Source: Croceicoccus pelagius
Lineage (GTDB): Bacteria; Pseudomonadota; Alphaproteobacteria; Sphingomonadales; Sphingomonadaceae
NCBI RefSeq assembly: GCF_001661915.1
Contig: NZ_LYWY01000006.1
Coordinates: 62,001-126,000 of the forward strand
Direction of reading: 5' to 3'
DNA length: 64,000 nucleotides
How positions within the stretch are numbered: the stretch's first letter is position 1; every line of letters begins with the position of its first letter. Shown piece by piece: positions 44,231 to 53,743 of this stretch. The notes beneath the pieces were generated by a model. That model searched no databases, had not been told where the DNA came from, and saw only the letters and a list, made by a program, of their open reading frames with translations. A program made the position numbers and the translations under genes.

Positions 44231-44998
44231 TTGAGCAGCGACAGACCCGACTTGCGCACCATGTACGACGCGTTGAACGCCTTTTGGCAGGACGCGGGCG
44301 TCGACATGGCGTTCGCGGACGAGCCGCGCAACTGGCTGGCCGAGGCGGAGGAAAAGGCCAATCCTGCCGCCCCCGCAATCCCGAAATTGCCGCCCCCGCC
44401 ACCCCCCAAGCCGCTGGGGCCAAGTGCGCCCGAACAGGCGAAGCTGGAAGAGGCGAAGGACGGCTGGCCGCAAAGACTGGAAGATTTTGCGGGCTGGTGG
44501 CTTTCGAATGCTTCGCTGGACAACGCGCCCGCCGACCGCCGCGTCGCCCCGCGCGGCACTTCGCGCCCGCCATTGATGGTGATCGTGGCAGAGCCGGAAG
44601 AAGGCGATCGCGACCTGCTGTTGTCCGGCCCCGAAGGCCAGCTGATGGACGCGATCGAGCGGGCCATGGGTTACGGCCCACAGGCGATCTATCGTGCCTC
44701 GGCCCTTCCCCGCCGCACGCCCGCAGCCGACTGGGAGGGGCTTGCACAGGCCGGAATGGGCGCGGTGCTGCGCCATCACGTGTCACTCGTCGCACCAGAG
44801 CGTCTGCTCGTCTTGTCGAGAGAAGCGCTGACCCTGCTTTCGCCCGACACGTTCGAACGTGACGGCACGGGTTTCCTGGGGATCGCCGACACGCAAATCC
44901 CGCTCATTGCCGCTTATCCACTCGACCAGATGGCAGCAAGAGTCGGATATAAAAGGATTTTCTGGCAGCGTTGGCTGACCTTCGTTTCAGGCGCTTGA
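44231..44998 (+). CDS. Uracil-DNA-glycosylase-like protein
   Basis: TTG 44231 has GGAAAG nine bases upstream and gives 255 residues; ATG 44261 lacks a ribosome site. A Pro-rich linker (residues about 50-70) separates a helical N-terminus from a domain containing PPLMVIVAEPEEGDRDLLLSG, GPEGQLMDAIERAMG and VSLVAPERLLVLSREA. That layout recalls the uracil-DNA glycosylase superfamily, but motif residues are weak (no clear GQDPYH or HPS). It could be an inactive relative. Adjacent to the lytic transglycosylase gene. Confidence 0.5.
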   Translation: MSSDRPDLRTMYDALNAFWQDAGVDMAFADEPRNWLAEAEEKANPAAPAIPKLPPPPPPKPLGPSAPEQAKLEEAKDGWPQRLEDFAGWWLSNASLDNAPADRRVAPRGTSRPPLMVIVAEPEEGDRDLLLSGPEGQLMDAIERAMGYGPQAIYRASALPRRTPAADWEGLAQAGMGAVLRHHVSLVAPERLLVLSREALTLLSPDTFERDGTGFLGIADTQIPLIAAYPLDQMAARVGYKRIFWQRWLTFVSGA

Positions 44999-45096
44999 CG
45001 CTAACCGACCTGCGATTCATCGTCGTCATGATGGGGCCGTTCGCGTGCTTGCGCGTTCAGGCCATCTTTACCCGGTTGCCTCACAAAGGGCCTGTC

Positions 45097-46893
45097 ATGG
45101 CAAATACGCGTTCGAACCCTCTTTCCCGGTTGCGCCCGCTCCTCCTCGCGCTTTCGGTCGGCACTGCCGCCGTTGCCGCAACGCCTGCCTTGGCGGACAG
45201 CGCCAACCTGCCGTCATCGCGCAATGCGGGTATCCCCGGCCAGCTTTCGGGTCAGGACCGCGCGTTCTACTCCGGGGTCTTTGCGCAGATCGATGCGGAG
45301 AACTGGACCGCGGTCGAACAGATGCTGGCCGCGCGCCCGAACGACAGCCTGAAGCAGCTGGCGCTGGCGGAGTACTACCTGCATCCCAACAGCCCTAAGA
45401 TTGAGCTGGACGCGCTGAACAACTGGCTGGCGATGGGCCGCGACTTGCCGCAGGCGGGCCAGATCGGCCGCCTTGCGATCAAGCGCGGGCTTGAGAACGG
45501 ACCCAGCCTTCCCGGAACGCAGCGGCTGGTTTCGCTCCGCAGCCCGGCCAAGCGCATCCTGCCGCGCGGCACCGGCGATGCCTCGATGCCCGCCGAAGTG
45601 TCGAACGCGATCCTCGACCGGATCAAGAACGACGATCCCAACGGCGCGCGCCTTCTGCTGGACGGTATCGACGGCACGCTATCCTCTGAAGCGCGCGCCG
45701 AATGGCGCCAGCGCGTGGCGTGGTCCTATTATATCGAAAACGACGACCGCGCCGCGCTTGCCATGGCCCGCACCGTCGCCAGCGGCGGCAGCGGCGCATG
45801 GGTCGGCGAAGGCTGGTGGGTCGCAGGCCTTTCGGCATGGCGCCTTGGCGACTGCGCCCTTGCCGCCGACGGTTTCGACAAGGCATCGCGCAGTGCCGTG
45901 AACGACGAACTGCGCGCCGCGTCATACTATTGGGCCGCGCGCTCCTACATCCGCTGCCGCCAACCGGAACTGGCCGATCCCGCCCTGCGCGCGGCGGCAG
46001 GCTATTCCGAAACGCTCTACGGCATGATCGCTGCCGAGCAACTGGGCATGGACGCGCCCCGTGCATTGCTCGGCCAGCCCTTCTCGGCCAGCGACTGGCG
46101 CGCGCTTTCCGACGAGGAGAACGTGCGCACCGCCATCGCTCTGGTGGAGATCGGCCGCGAAGGTCTTGCCGACGAAGTCCTGCGTCACCAGGCCCAGATC
46201 GGCGATCCGTCCGAATATGACAGCCTGACGCGGCTGGCGCGACAGCTGGGCCTGCCTTCGACTCAGCTGTACATGGCCTACAACGCGCCGCGCGGGGCAA
46301 AGCCCGATCCGGCCACGCGCTATCCGGTCACCCGCTGGGCCCCGCGCGAAGGCTGGCGCGTCGATCCCGCGCTCGCTTATGCCCACACGTTGCAGGAATC
46401 GAACTTCCGCGCAGAAGCGGTCAGCCCCGCAAACGCCGTGGGCCTGATGCAGATCACGCCGATCACCGTGCGCCAGCACGCTCCGTCGCTTGGCATGAAC
46501 GCAGAGGCCGTGGACCTCAAGGACCCGTCCACGAATATGAGCTTTGGCCAGCGCAACCTTGAGATGCTGCGCGACAGCGGCGGGACGCAGGGGCTGCTGC
46601 CCAAGATCATGGCGGCCTATAACGCGGGGCTCTCGCCGATCACCCGCTGGAACAGCGAAGTGAAGGATTACGGCGATCCGCTGCTCTACATCGAATCCAT
46701 CCCCTATTGGGAAACGCGTTCCTATGTCGCGATCGTGACGAAGAACTACCTGATGTACCGCCGCCAGGAAGGCGCAAACGACGATGTGCAGCAGGCGCTG
46801 GCACAGAACCTGTGGCCGACTTTCCCCTCGCCCACCGGCGCGGGCGCGGTGGCGCGGCATGGCAAGCCGGTCCTGTCGAAACTGAAACGCTGA
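45097..46893 (+). CDS. slt: Soluble lytic murein transglycosylase
   Basis: The 598-residue protein from ATG 45097 has a Sec signal (residues 1-29, ending AATPALA) and a long helical superhelix with lytic transglycosylase Slt-like repeats. The C-terminal GH23 domain has the catalytic glutamate in HTLQESNFRAEAVS, then AVGLMQITPITVRQHA, MSFGQRNLEMLRD and AAYNAGLSPITRWN. It cleaves glycan strands in the periplasm giving 1,6-anhydro ends. moaB follows 12 bases downstream; a link of function is not apparent. Confidence 0.9.
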   Translation: MANTRSNPLSRLRPLLLALSVGTAAVAATPALADSANLPSSRNAGIPGQLSGQDRAFYSGVFAQIDAENWTAVEQMLAARPNDSLKQLALAEYYLHPNSPKIELDALNNWLAMGRDLPQAGQIGRLAIKRGLENGPSLPGTQRLVSLRSPAKRILPRGTGDASMPAEVSNAILDRIKNDDPNGARLLLDGIDGTLSSEARAEWRQRVAWSYYIENDDRAALAMARTVASGGSGAWVGEGWWVAGLSAWRLGDCALAADGFDKASRSAVNDELRAASYYWAARSYIRCRQPELADPALRAAAGYSETLYGMIAAEQLGMDAPRALLGQPFSASDWRALSDEENVRTAIALVEIGREGLADEVLRHQAQIGDPSEYDSLTRLARQLGLPSTQLYMAYNAPRGAKPDPATRYPVTRWAPREGWRVDPALAYAHTLQESNFRAEAVSPANAVGLMQITPITVRQHAPSLGMNAEAVDLKDPSTNMSFGQRNLEMLRDSGGTQGLLPKIMAAYNAGLSPITRWNSEVKDYGDPLLYIESIPYWETRSYVAIVTKNYLMYRRQEGANDDVQQALAQNLWPTFPSPTGAGAVARHGKPVLSKLKR

Positions 46894-46905
46894 CAAGGAC
46901 CACGA

Positions 46906-47433
46906 ATGGCCATCGACGAAAGCCGCAAGTTCAAGCCGATCCGGATTGCGCTGATGACCGTGTCCGACACGCGCACGCCCGATGACGACACCAGCGGCGA
47001 TATCCTTGCCGACCGCATCCACAACGCGGGCCACACGCTGATCGACCGCACGATCATGAAGGACGACGCCGACCGCATCGTCGCCCAGCTTCACGCGTGG
47101 ATCGAGGACGAGAACATCGACGCCGTCGTCACCACCGGCGGCACGGGCCTTACCGGTCGCGACGTCACGCCAGAGGCGCTGGAGCGGGTGAAGACTCGCG
47201 AAATTCCGGGCTTTGGCGAACTGTTCCGCTTCATCAGCTTCCAGTCCATCGGCACCAGTACGGTCCAGTCGCGCGCCTGCGCGGTCGTCGCGCGCGGTAC
47301 TTACATCTTTGCCCTGCCCGGATCGAACGGCGCGGTGAAGGATGGGTGGGACGGCATTCTGGCCGAACAGCTCGACAGCCGGAACCGGCCCTGCAACTTC
47401 GTAGAACTGATGCCCAGATTGCGGGAGCAGTGA
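46906..47433 (+). CDS. moaB: Molybdenum cofactor biosynthesis protein B
   Basis: The 175-residue protein belongs to the MogA/MoaB family that adenylates molybdopterin. The conserved VVTTGGTGLTGRDVTPEAL loop, SRACAVVARGTYIFALPG and SNGAVKDGW are all present. The N-terminus FKPIRIALMTVSDTR is typical of MoaB. It is probably co-transcribed with the transglycosylase. No other moa/moe gene is in the window. Confidence 0.92.
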   Translation: MAIDESRKFKPIRIALMTVSDTRTPDDDTSGDILADRIHNAGHTLIDRTIMKDDADRIVAQLHAWIEDENIDAVVTTGGTGLTGRDVTPEALERVKTREIPGFGELFRFISFQSIGTSTVQSRACAVVARGTYIFALPGSNGAVKDGWDGILAEQLDSRNRPCNFVELMPRLREQ

Positions 47434-47454
47434 GGCCTTCCGGAAGAGCAGCCG

Positions 47455-47958
47455 TCATAAACGTTTGACGCCCGCCGCCTCCATCTTTGCAAGAAGGTCT
47501 TCCGCCGCATCGCCCAGCGCGCGTCTCGGCACCAGGTTGTAGAACATGTCGGTCTGGTGAAGCAGGATGACGTCCTTCTTCGCGGTGACGGCCATGAATT
47601 CCGCGAAGGGCACTCTTAAAGTCCCGCGCGGCCCGCTGAACGTTAGCGCCTCGTCATCGAAGGACAGGCTGTTCTCGTCGCGTAACTGCGCGCTCTGCCG
47701 AAATTGCCGCTTCGCCATTATCGGCGTTATCAGGTCCAGCGCAAGCCATACACCGGGCAATCCCAATAGCAGCGCCCCGGTCGAGGCGACGTTCAGATAA
47801 CCGTCCGCCGCATCGAGAACGAGCAGCAAGATGGCGACGATGCCGAACACGATCAGCATCCAGGAAACGGGCGCGCGAAACATGCGGCCGCGCGAAGCGA
47901 TCTTCGCTGCGGTGACGGCTTCGGATTGCTCGACCCGATAGGTGAACGGCCCCTGCAT
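47455..47958 (-). CDS. YcxB-like membrane protein
   Basis: The protein has 167 residues. Two hydrophobic segments (about 33-52 and 60-80) follow a short N-terminal strand region. The soluble tail DENSLSFDDEALTFSGPRG and HQTDMFYNLVPRRAL fits the YcxB-like C-terminal pattern, as in the gene at 10478-11083. Function unknown. Divergent from the radical SAM gene, with the SOS box between them. Confidence 0.65.
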   Translation of the reverse strand: MQGPFTYRVEQSEAVTAAKIASRGRMFRAPVSWMLIVFGIVAILLLVLDAADGYLNVASTGALLLGLPGVWLALDLITPIMAKRQFRQSAQLRDENSLSFDDEALTFSGPRGTLRVPFAEFMAVTAKKDVILLHQTDMFYNLVPRRALGDAAEDLLAKMEAAGVKRL

Positions 47959-48025
47959 GAGTACTGTTTAAGCCGCAAAGGTTTCCGGTTTGCAAGTAAA
48001 CGGCGAATCGTTGCATGCAGCGCAT

Positions 48026-48040
48026 GTTCCTATTATGTTC
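48026..48040 (+). promoter_or_regulatory. SOS box (LexA site) before the SplB-like gene
   Basis: GTTC (48026-48029), seven bases, GTTC (48037-48040) is an exact match to the alphaproteobacterial LexA direct repeat GTTC-N7-GTTC. It ends 5 bases before the ATG of the radical SAM gene. The sequence is the only exact copy I noticed near a start in this window. Confidence 0.7.
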
Positions 48041-48045
48041 TTGCC

Positions 48046-49125
48046 ATGCCCACACCACCCGGATCCCGCGGGCGAGGCGCGCAATCGGGCGCGCTGTCGC
48101 GCCGCTTCAACCTTGCCGCGCGCGAGGCGGATGGCGACTGGCTGGACGATGCAGAGGCGGTGGATGGCCCCGCACCCAAGCTGCGGACCACTGTGACGGA
48201 GGAGCACCCCCGCGCCGTGCTGACCTTCAACAAGTCGCCCGACATACCCTTCGACCGCTCGGTCAATGCCTATCGCGGGTGCGAGCATGGCTGCATATAC
48301 TGCTTTGCACGGCCCACGCACACCTACCACGACCTGTCGCCCGGCCTCGATTTCGAGACGAAACTGTTTGCCAAACCCGACGCGGCAAAGATCCTGCGCC
48401 GCACTTTCGCCAAACCCGGCTACGCGCCGGAAATCATGGCGATGGGCACGAACACCGATCCCTATCAACCCATCGAAGGCAGGTACGGGATCACGCGCGA
48501 AATCCTGGAGGTATGTCTCGAGGCGAAGCACCCTGTCGCCATCACCACGAAATCGGCCCGCGTGCTGCGCGATCTGGACCTGCTGGCCGAATTGGCGAAG
48601 CAGCAACTTGTCGCTGTCAGCATCTCGGTTACCAGCCTAGACCCGCGTCTTTCGGGCATTCTCGAACCGCGCGCCTCCTCCCCTGCCCGCCGCATCGATG
48701 CATTGACCCGATTGGCCGCGGCGGGCGTGCCGACGCATTGCATGATCTCGCCCATCATCCCCGCGATCACCGATCACCACATGGAAGCCATCGTCGACGA
48801 AGCGGCGAAAGCGGGCGTCCGCGCGGCGAACTGGATCATGCTGCGCCTGCCGCACGAAGTCGCACCGCTGTTCCGCGAATGGCTCGACACGCATTTCCCC
48901 GACCGCGCGGGCAAGGTCATGGCCTTCGTACAGGAAATGCGCGGTGGGCGGGACAACGATCCCGGCTTCCACTCCCGCTTCCGCCCGACGGGCGCCTGGG
49001 CGGACCTGTTTCGCCAGCGGTTCGCGCTGGCCGTGAAGCGATCGGGCCTCCCGCAGCAACGGCTTGAGCTGGACTGTTCAGCCTTCACGCCGCCACCGGT
49101 TAACGGGCAGTTGCGGTTATTATGA
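48046..49125 (+). CDS. PA0069-family radical SAM protein, SplB (spore photoproduct lyase)-like
   Basis: The 359-residue protein has the radical SAM cysteines in CEHGCIYCFARPTH (C-x3-C-x2-C) near residue 80. Family segments are FDRSVNAYRGC, MAMGTNTDPYQPIEG, VAITTKSARVLRDLD and HCMISPIIPAITDHH. PA0069 proteins are related to spore photoproduct lyase but occur in non-spore-formers, and their reaction is unknown. An SOS box upstream points to a role in DNA damage, perhaps direct reversal of a lesion. The stop overlaps the ATG of a frame that leads to the next gene (see 49150). Confidence 0.87.
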   Translation: MPTPPGSRGRGAQSGALSRRFNLAAREADGDWLDDAEAVDGPAPKLRTTVTEEHPRAVLTFNKSPDIPFDRSVNAYRGCEHGCIYCFARPTHTYHDLSPGLDFETKLFAKPDAAKILRRTFAKPGYAPEIMAMGTNTDPYQPIEGRYGITREILEVCLEAKHPVAITTKSARVLRDLDLLAELAKQQLVAVSISVTSLDPRLSGILEPRASSPARRIDALTRLAAAGVPTHCMISPIIPAITDHHMEAIVDEAAKAGVRAANWIMLRLPHEVAPLFREWLDTHFPDRAGKVMAFVQEMRGGRDNDPGFHSRFRPTGAWADLFRQRFALAVKRSGLPQQRLELDCSAFTPPPVNGQLRLL

Positions 49126-49149
49126 ACCTCCGGCGCCGTTTACGGCGGG

Positions 49150-49734
49150 GTGGTCGTGGCCGCCGTGGGTCTCAGCGTCTTTTTCGCGCCGGAAATGAAT
49201 CTGGGAACGATTGAACGCGTGGATCCCGCAAACGGGCCGCTCTATTCGCTGACGCCCGCGCAAGTGTCGGAAAAGCTGGTAAACGCTCCGCTGCCATCGA
49301 GCGCAGGCCCGTTCGGCACGTTGGACGTGAAAGGGACGAGCCGAAAGGAAGGCGTCGTCCGCTATGAAGCGTCAGGCGCGCACGCCCGCATTTCGCGCAA
49401 GGCCTCGGTGCTCGACGCGCGTTCGGACGCGATACAGGTCGTGACATCGTGCGATCGGGCCGCGCCGAGCGACGTGGCAGCGGCCAACCTTGGCACGCAG
49501 ATCACGCAGAACTGGTTTACCGAGCTTGTCCACTCGACCCTGCAAGGCCGCGCCTACGACCGGGCAAAGGTCGACATGCAAAATTCCGGCGCGGTGATGA
49601 AGAACCTGCCGCAGATGCAGAAGGACGCGATGCGGATGCACAGCGAGATCTCGAAGATGGAGAGCGAATACCGCGAAAGCGCCGCCGATCTCGAAAACCG
49701 CGCCTGGCTGGAACGCGACGCGCTGCCCGAATAG
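49150..49734 (+). CDS. Membrane-anchored protein of unknown function, start uncertain
   Basis: The frame from GTG 49150 gives 194 residues; GTG 49156 has GGCGGGG before it and is an alternative. It starts with a hydrophobic stretch (VVAAVGLSVFFAP), then a globular part, and ends in a helical segment with QKDAMRMHSEISKMESEY. ATG 49122 overlaps the SplB stop (ATGA) and would add MNLRRRLRR, a natural positively charged start, but is one base out of frame at GGGG 49147-49150. An extra G there would explain it. No family recognised. Confidence 0.55.
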   Translation: MVVAAVGLSVFFAPEMNLGTIERVDPANGPLYSLTPAQVSEKLVNAPLPSSAGPFGTLDVKGTSRKEGVVRYEASGAHARISRKASVLDARSDAIQVVTSCDRAAPSDVAAANLGTQITQNWFTELVHSTLQGRAYDRAKVDMQNSGAVMKNLPQMQKDAMRMHSEISKMESEYRESAADLENRAWLERDALPE

Positions 49735-49755
49735 ACGCGCAGGGCCTGCCTGCGA

Positions 49756-52700
49756 TCAGGCCGCCCGGCGCAGCGCGTTCGCCGCCTTGGCCGACAGAGC
49801 CGTTTCGCTGACACCGGCGATATCGGCAATTCGGTCTACCAGTTCGCCGTCGAGCGCAAAATTGCGGCCCAGCACCATCTTCGCCTCTCGCCCTTCGCCC
49901 AAGATTAACCTTGCGATCACTTCGCCGGTCGCATCCTCGGCCCGCGGCAGGGCCAGAGCAAGTTCTGGCAGGGCATCGATGCGGTCGATGGTCATTCTCA
50001 GTTCCATTCGCGCGGAACCTTTCACCGCCGACAGCGCCCTCGCCCCGCGTACGGTGACGCGCGGCGGTTCGTCGGCGCTTGGCCGGTCGAGTTCAACATT
50101 AAGCAGAACGCACTCGCCAGATTTTGCCCATTCGCGGAAGCTGTCGACCAGCGATTCCTCGAAGCAGGATGCGCTGAACTGCCCGGACTGATCGGAAAAG
50201 TCGCCCATCACGAAGTCCTTGCCCTTGCGGGTCTGGCGCTTGTTCGCGCCTTCGACCAGAACGGCCATGACGGCATTCGTGCGCCCGCCGGCACCCCCTT
50301 CGGAGCCGCTGGCCATCAGGCTGGCGTAGGACCGCGCGCCCTGCGCGCTGGCGACGGCGCGCCACTGGCTGACAGGGTGCGCGGCGAAGTAGAAGCCGAA
50401 GTTCTCACGCTCCTTCTCCATCTGCTCCTTACGCGCCCATGCCGGTGCCTCTACCAGCCGCAAGTCGGCACTAGCGTGTTCCTCCCCGCCGAACAGGCCC
50501 GCCTGCCCGCTCTCCTTCTCGCGCACCGCGGCGTCCGCGACGGCGAGCAGCATGTCGGCATTGGCGATGATCTTGGCTCGGTTTGGTTCGAGGCTGTCCA
50601 ATGCACCCGCGCAGGCCAGCCCTTCGAGCTGGCGGCGGTTCATCGAACCTGCGGGCAGGCGTTCAAACATGTCCTTCAGGCTCTCGAAACGTCCGCGCGC
50701 CTCACGCTCCGCCACGATCGCGTCCATCGCCTTTTCGCCGACATTGCGAATGCCCGCCAGCGCATAGCGCACGCGGTGCCCCTCATCCGTCGCCTCGACC
50801 GTGAATTCAGCCTCGCTCATGTTGATGTCGGGGCCAGCGCATTCCAATCCGCCACCCGGATAGCGGCGCATGTCATCGACGAAGACCGACAGCTTTTCCG
50901 ACTGGTGCATGTCGAAACACATCGATGCGGCGTAGAATTCGTGCGGGTAATGCGCCTTCAACCACGCGGTCTGATAGGCGAGTAGCGCATAGGCGGCAGC
51001 GTGCGACTTGTTGAAGCCGTAGCCTGCGAACTTGTCGATCAAGTCGAACAGTTCGTTCGCCTTCTTCGCGTCGATGTCGCTGACTTCCTTGCAGCCTTCG
51101 ACGAAACGCGTGCGCTGCGCGTCCATTTCGGCCTGCACCTTCTTGCCCATCGCGCGGCGCAGCAAGTCTGCGTCTCCAAGCGAGTATCCGGCAAGGATCT
51201 GCGCGGCCTGCATGACCTGTTCCTGATAGACGAAGATGCCGTACGTCTCGGCAAGGATGCCTTCCAGCTTGGGGTGCGGATATTCGATTTCCGCCTGTCC
51301 GTTCTTGCGCTGGCCGAACAGGGGAATGTTGTCCATCGGGCCCGGACGATATAGCGAGACGAGCGCGATGATGTCCTCGAACCGCGTCGGTTTCACCGCG
51401 GCCAGCGTGCGGCGCATCCCTTCCGATTCCAGCTGGAACACGCCGACGGTATTGCCCTGCTTCAAAAGCTGGAACACGCCCGCATCGTCCCACGGCAGGC
51501 CATCGAGATCGATCTCGATGCCGCGCCGTTTGAGCAGGTCCACCGCCTTGCGCAGCACCGACAGCGTCTTCAGGCCGAGGAAGTCGAACTTAACAAGACC
51601 GCTCGATTCGACGTGCTTCATGTCGAACTGCGTCACCGGCATGTCCGAACGCGGATCGCGGTAAAGCGGGACGAGCTGCGACAGCGGACGGTCGCCGATC
51701 ACCACGCCCGCCGCGTGGGTGGACGAGTTTCGCGGCAGGCCTTCAAGCTGCATCGCAAGGTCGAGCAAGCGGCGCACTTCGGGGTCGCGCTTGTACTCGC
51801 CCGCGAACTCGGCAATCCCGTTCAGCGCACGGTCCAGCGTCCACGGGTCGGCCGGAAGGTTCGGCACCATCTTGGTCAACCGGTCGACGTGGCCATAGCT
51901 CATCTGCAGGATGCGGCCGCAGTCGCGCAGCACGGCGCGGGCCTTCATCTTGCCGAACGTGATGATCTGCGCGACGTGATCGTGCCCATATTTCTTCTGG
52001 ACGTAGCGGATAACCTCGCCGCGCCGCGTTTCGCAGAAGTCGATGTCGAAGTCGGGCATCGACACGCGTTCGGGGTTCAAGAAACGTTCGAACAGCAGGC
52101 CCAGCCGCAGCGGATCGAGATCGGTGATCGTCAGCGCCCAGGCAACGAGCGAGCCTGCACCCGAACCACGGCCCGGACCGACGGGAATGCCGTTGTCCTT
52201 GGCCCATTTGATGAAGTCTGCAACGATCAGGAAGTAGCCGGGAAAGCCCATGCCGACGATGATGTCGATCTCGAACTTGAGGCGGTCGAAATACTTCTGC
52301 CGCTCTTCCGGATCCATCTCGCCATAAGGTTCGAGCCGCTTTTCAAGGCCGCGCTTCGCGTCCTCGGTAATCATGCGCGCCTCGCCCTCCAGATCGCCAG
52401 CAAGGCTGGGCAGGATCGGCTTGCGATAGGGCGGCATGACGGCGCAGCGCTGGGCGACGACCATCGTGTTGGCCATCGCTTCGGGCAAGTCTTCGAAAAT
52501 CTGCGCCATCATGGCGGCGGGCTTAACCCAGGCATCGGCAGGCGCACGGGGGCGGTCGGCGGTGTCGATATAGGTCGAGTTCGCGATGCATAGCATGGCA
52601 TCGTGCGCGGGATGGAAGCTCGCCTCGTCGAACTGCGCGGGGTTCGTGCCGACCAGCGGCAGATCGCGCGCATAGGCAAGGTCGATCAACGCCTCCTCGC

Positions 52701-53238
52701 TCTCCACCTCGTTCTCTGCCCCGGTGCGGGCGATCTCGATATAGAGCCGGTCGGGGAACAGCGCCTGCAGCCTGTCGGCATAGGCCGCGGCCTCGTCGTT
52801 CTGTCCGGCGGCGTATAGACGGGCCAGCGCGCCTTCGCCCGCGCCGGTCAGGCAGATCAGGCTGTCGGTGTGCCCTTCCAGCGCGTCCATCTCGACATGC
52901 GGATCAAGGTGGAGCGGACGGTCGAGATGGGCCTTGGAGACGAGGTGGCACAAGTTGTTCCAACCGGTCTCGTCCTGCGCGTAGAGCGCGATCCAGTCGA
53001 TCGCATCGCGGTTCGGGCGTTTGACGGCAAGGAAGGTACCGACGATCGGCTGTACGCCCACGTCCTTCGCCGCGCCCGCAAAGGCGATCGAGCCGTAGAG
53101 CCCGTTGCGGTCGCAGATAGCGATGGCGGGATAGCCGCGGTCCTTGGCCAGCTTTGCCAGCTTCTTCGGATCGATCGCGCCTTCCAGCATCGTGAAACTG
53201 GAAAAGACGCGAAGCGGGACGAAGGGAGCGAATGCCAT
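49756..53238 (-). CDS. dnaE: DNA polymerase III alpha subunit
   Basis: The 1160-residue replicative polymerase starts with the PHP domain (VPLRVFSSFTMLEGAIDP). The palm has GPGRGSGAGSLVAWAL and the catalytic aspartates in MPDFDIDFCETRRGEV; NKSHAAAYALLAYQTAWLKA and HAAGVVIGDRPLSQL are typical. A C-terminal OB-fold (NAVMAVLVEGANKRQTRKGKD) ends it. It is the chain-elongating DnaE1, not the error-prone DnaE2, judged by length and its context without imuA/imuB. Confidence 0.96.
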   Translation of the reverse strand: MAFAPFVPLRVFSSFTMLEGAIDPKKLAKLAKDRGYPAIAICDRNGLYGSIAFAGAAKDVGVQPIVGTFLAVKRPNRDAIDWIALYAQDETGWNNLCHLVSKAHLDRPLHLDPHVEMDALEGHTDSLICLTGAGEGALARLYAAGQNDEAAAYADRLQALFPDRLYIEIARTGAENEVESEEALIDLAYARDLPLVGTNPAQFDEASFHPAHDAMLCIANSTYIDTADRPRAPADAWVKPAAMMAQIFEDLPEAMANTMVVAQRCAVMPPYRKPILPSLAGDLEGEARMITEDAKRGLEKRLEPYGEMDPEERQKYFDRLKFEIDIIVGMGFPGYFLIVADFIKWAKDNGIPVGPGRGSGAGSLVAWALTITDLDPLRLGLLFERFLNPERVSMPDFDIDFCETRRGEVIRYVQKKYGHDHVAQIITFGKMKARAVLRDCGRILQMSYGHVDRLTKMVPNLPADPWTLDRALNGIAEFAGEYKRDPEVRRLLDLAMQLEGLPRNSSTHAAGVVIGDRPLSQLVPLYRDPRSDMPVTQFDMKHVESSGLVKFDFLGLKTLSVLRKAVDLLKRRGIEIDLDGLPWDDAGVFQLLKQGNTVGVFQLESEGMRRTLAAVKPTRFEDIIALVSLYRPGPMDNIPLFGQRKNGQAEIEYPHPKLEGILAETYGIFVYQEQVMQAAQILAGYSLGDADLLRRAMGKKVQAEMDAQRTRFVEGCKEVSDIDAKKANELFDLIDKFAGYGFNKSHAAAYALLAYQTAWLKAHYPHEFYAASMCFDMHQSEKLSVFVDDMRRYPGGGLECAGPDINMSEAEFTVEATDEGHRVRYALAGIRNVGEKAMDAIVAEREARGRFESLKDMFERLPAGSMNRRQLEGLACAGALDSLEPNRAKIIANADMLLAVADAAVREKESGQAGLFGGEEHASADLRLVEAPAWARKEQMEKERENFGFYFAAHPVSQWRAVASAQGARSYASLMASGSEGGAGGRTNAVMAVLVEGANKRQTRKGKDFVMGDFSDQSGQFSASCFEESLVDSFREWAKSGECVLLNVELDRPSADEPPRVTVRGARALSAVKGSARMELRMTIDRIDALPELALALPRAEDATGEVIARLILGEGREAKMVLGRNFALDGELVDRIADIAGVSETALSAKAANALRRAA

Positions 53239-53253
53239 GGTTCCAAACTAGCC

Positions 53254-53291
53254 AAACGGCCCGCCAAGCGCGAGCGCAAGGCGGGCCGTTT
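53254..53291 (-). terminator. Hairpin between the 53349 gene and dnaE
   Basis: AAACGGCCCGCC (53254-53265) and GGCGGGCCGTTT (53280-53291) form a perfect 12-base stem, and the loop can itself pair (GCGC/GCGC). On the minus strand it ends GCCGTTT, a short U tract. It lies between the small protein gene and dnaE and should separate their transcripts. Confidence 0.6.
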
Positions 53292-53348
53292 CAACAAGGG
53301 TATCCCCGGTTTTGTCGCACCGCAGGGGCATCCCGTCGGCGCGCAAAT

Positions 53349-53633
53349 TCAGGCTTTGGGAAAATCCTCCCGGCGCGAAAGCGCCTCAATCTCGCCCAGA
53401 TGGAACGTGCGGTCGCCCGACTTTTGAATGACGAGGCCTGCGCGGTCCTTTTCCGGAAGGCTCATCACGAAGGCGATCATTTCGGCAAACGTGCCGTCGC
53501 GGATGATGTTCAGTCCGCGCAGCATGTTGCTTTCGACACCGTCTTCGCGGCGGTGAAGCGTTGCGTGGTCTTCCCATTCCTTTTCGGACGGGTCGTAAGG
53601 TTCGCTCTGAATGGTTGACGGATGTTCGCTCAT
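53349..53633 (-). CDS. Small acidic protein of unknown function
   Basis: The protein has 94 residues without membrane or signal segments. It contains ESNMLRGLNIIRDGTFAEM and LPEKDRAGLVIQKSGDRTF, which look evolutionarily constrained, but I recognise no family. A hairpin follows the gene. Codon use fits its neighbours. It may be a regulator or a small adaptor. Confidence 0.55.
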   Translation of the reverse strand: MSEHPSTIQSEPYDPSEKEWEDHATLHRREDGVESNMLRGLNIIRDGTFAEMIAFVMSLPEKDRAGLVIQKSGDRTFHLGEIEALSRREDFPKA

Positions 53634-53743
53634 GAATGGCCCCTTTCGCGTCCGTGTTCTTCATACCATCAACGCGCAGTCGCGTCGTCATTTCCCGAAA
53701 ATCGACACGAAAGCGTCACTTTTTCGCGCGGAAACGCGGACCG

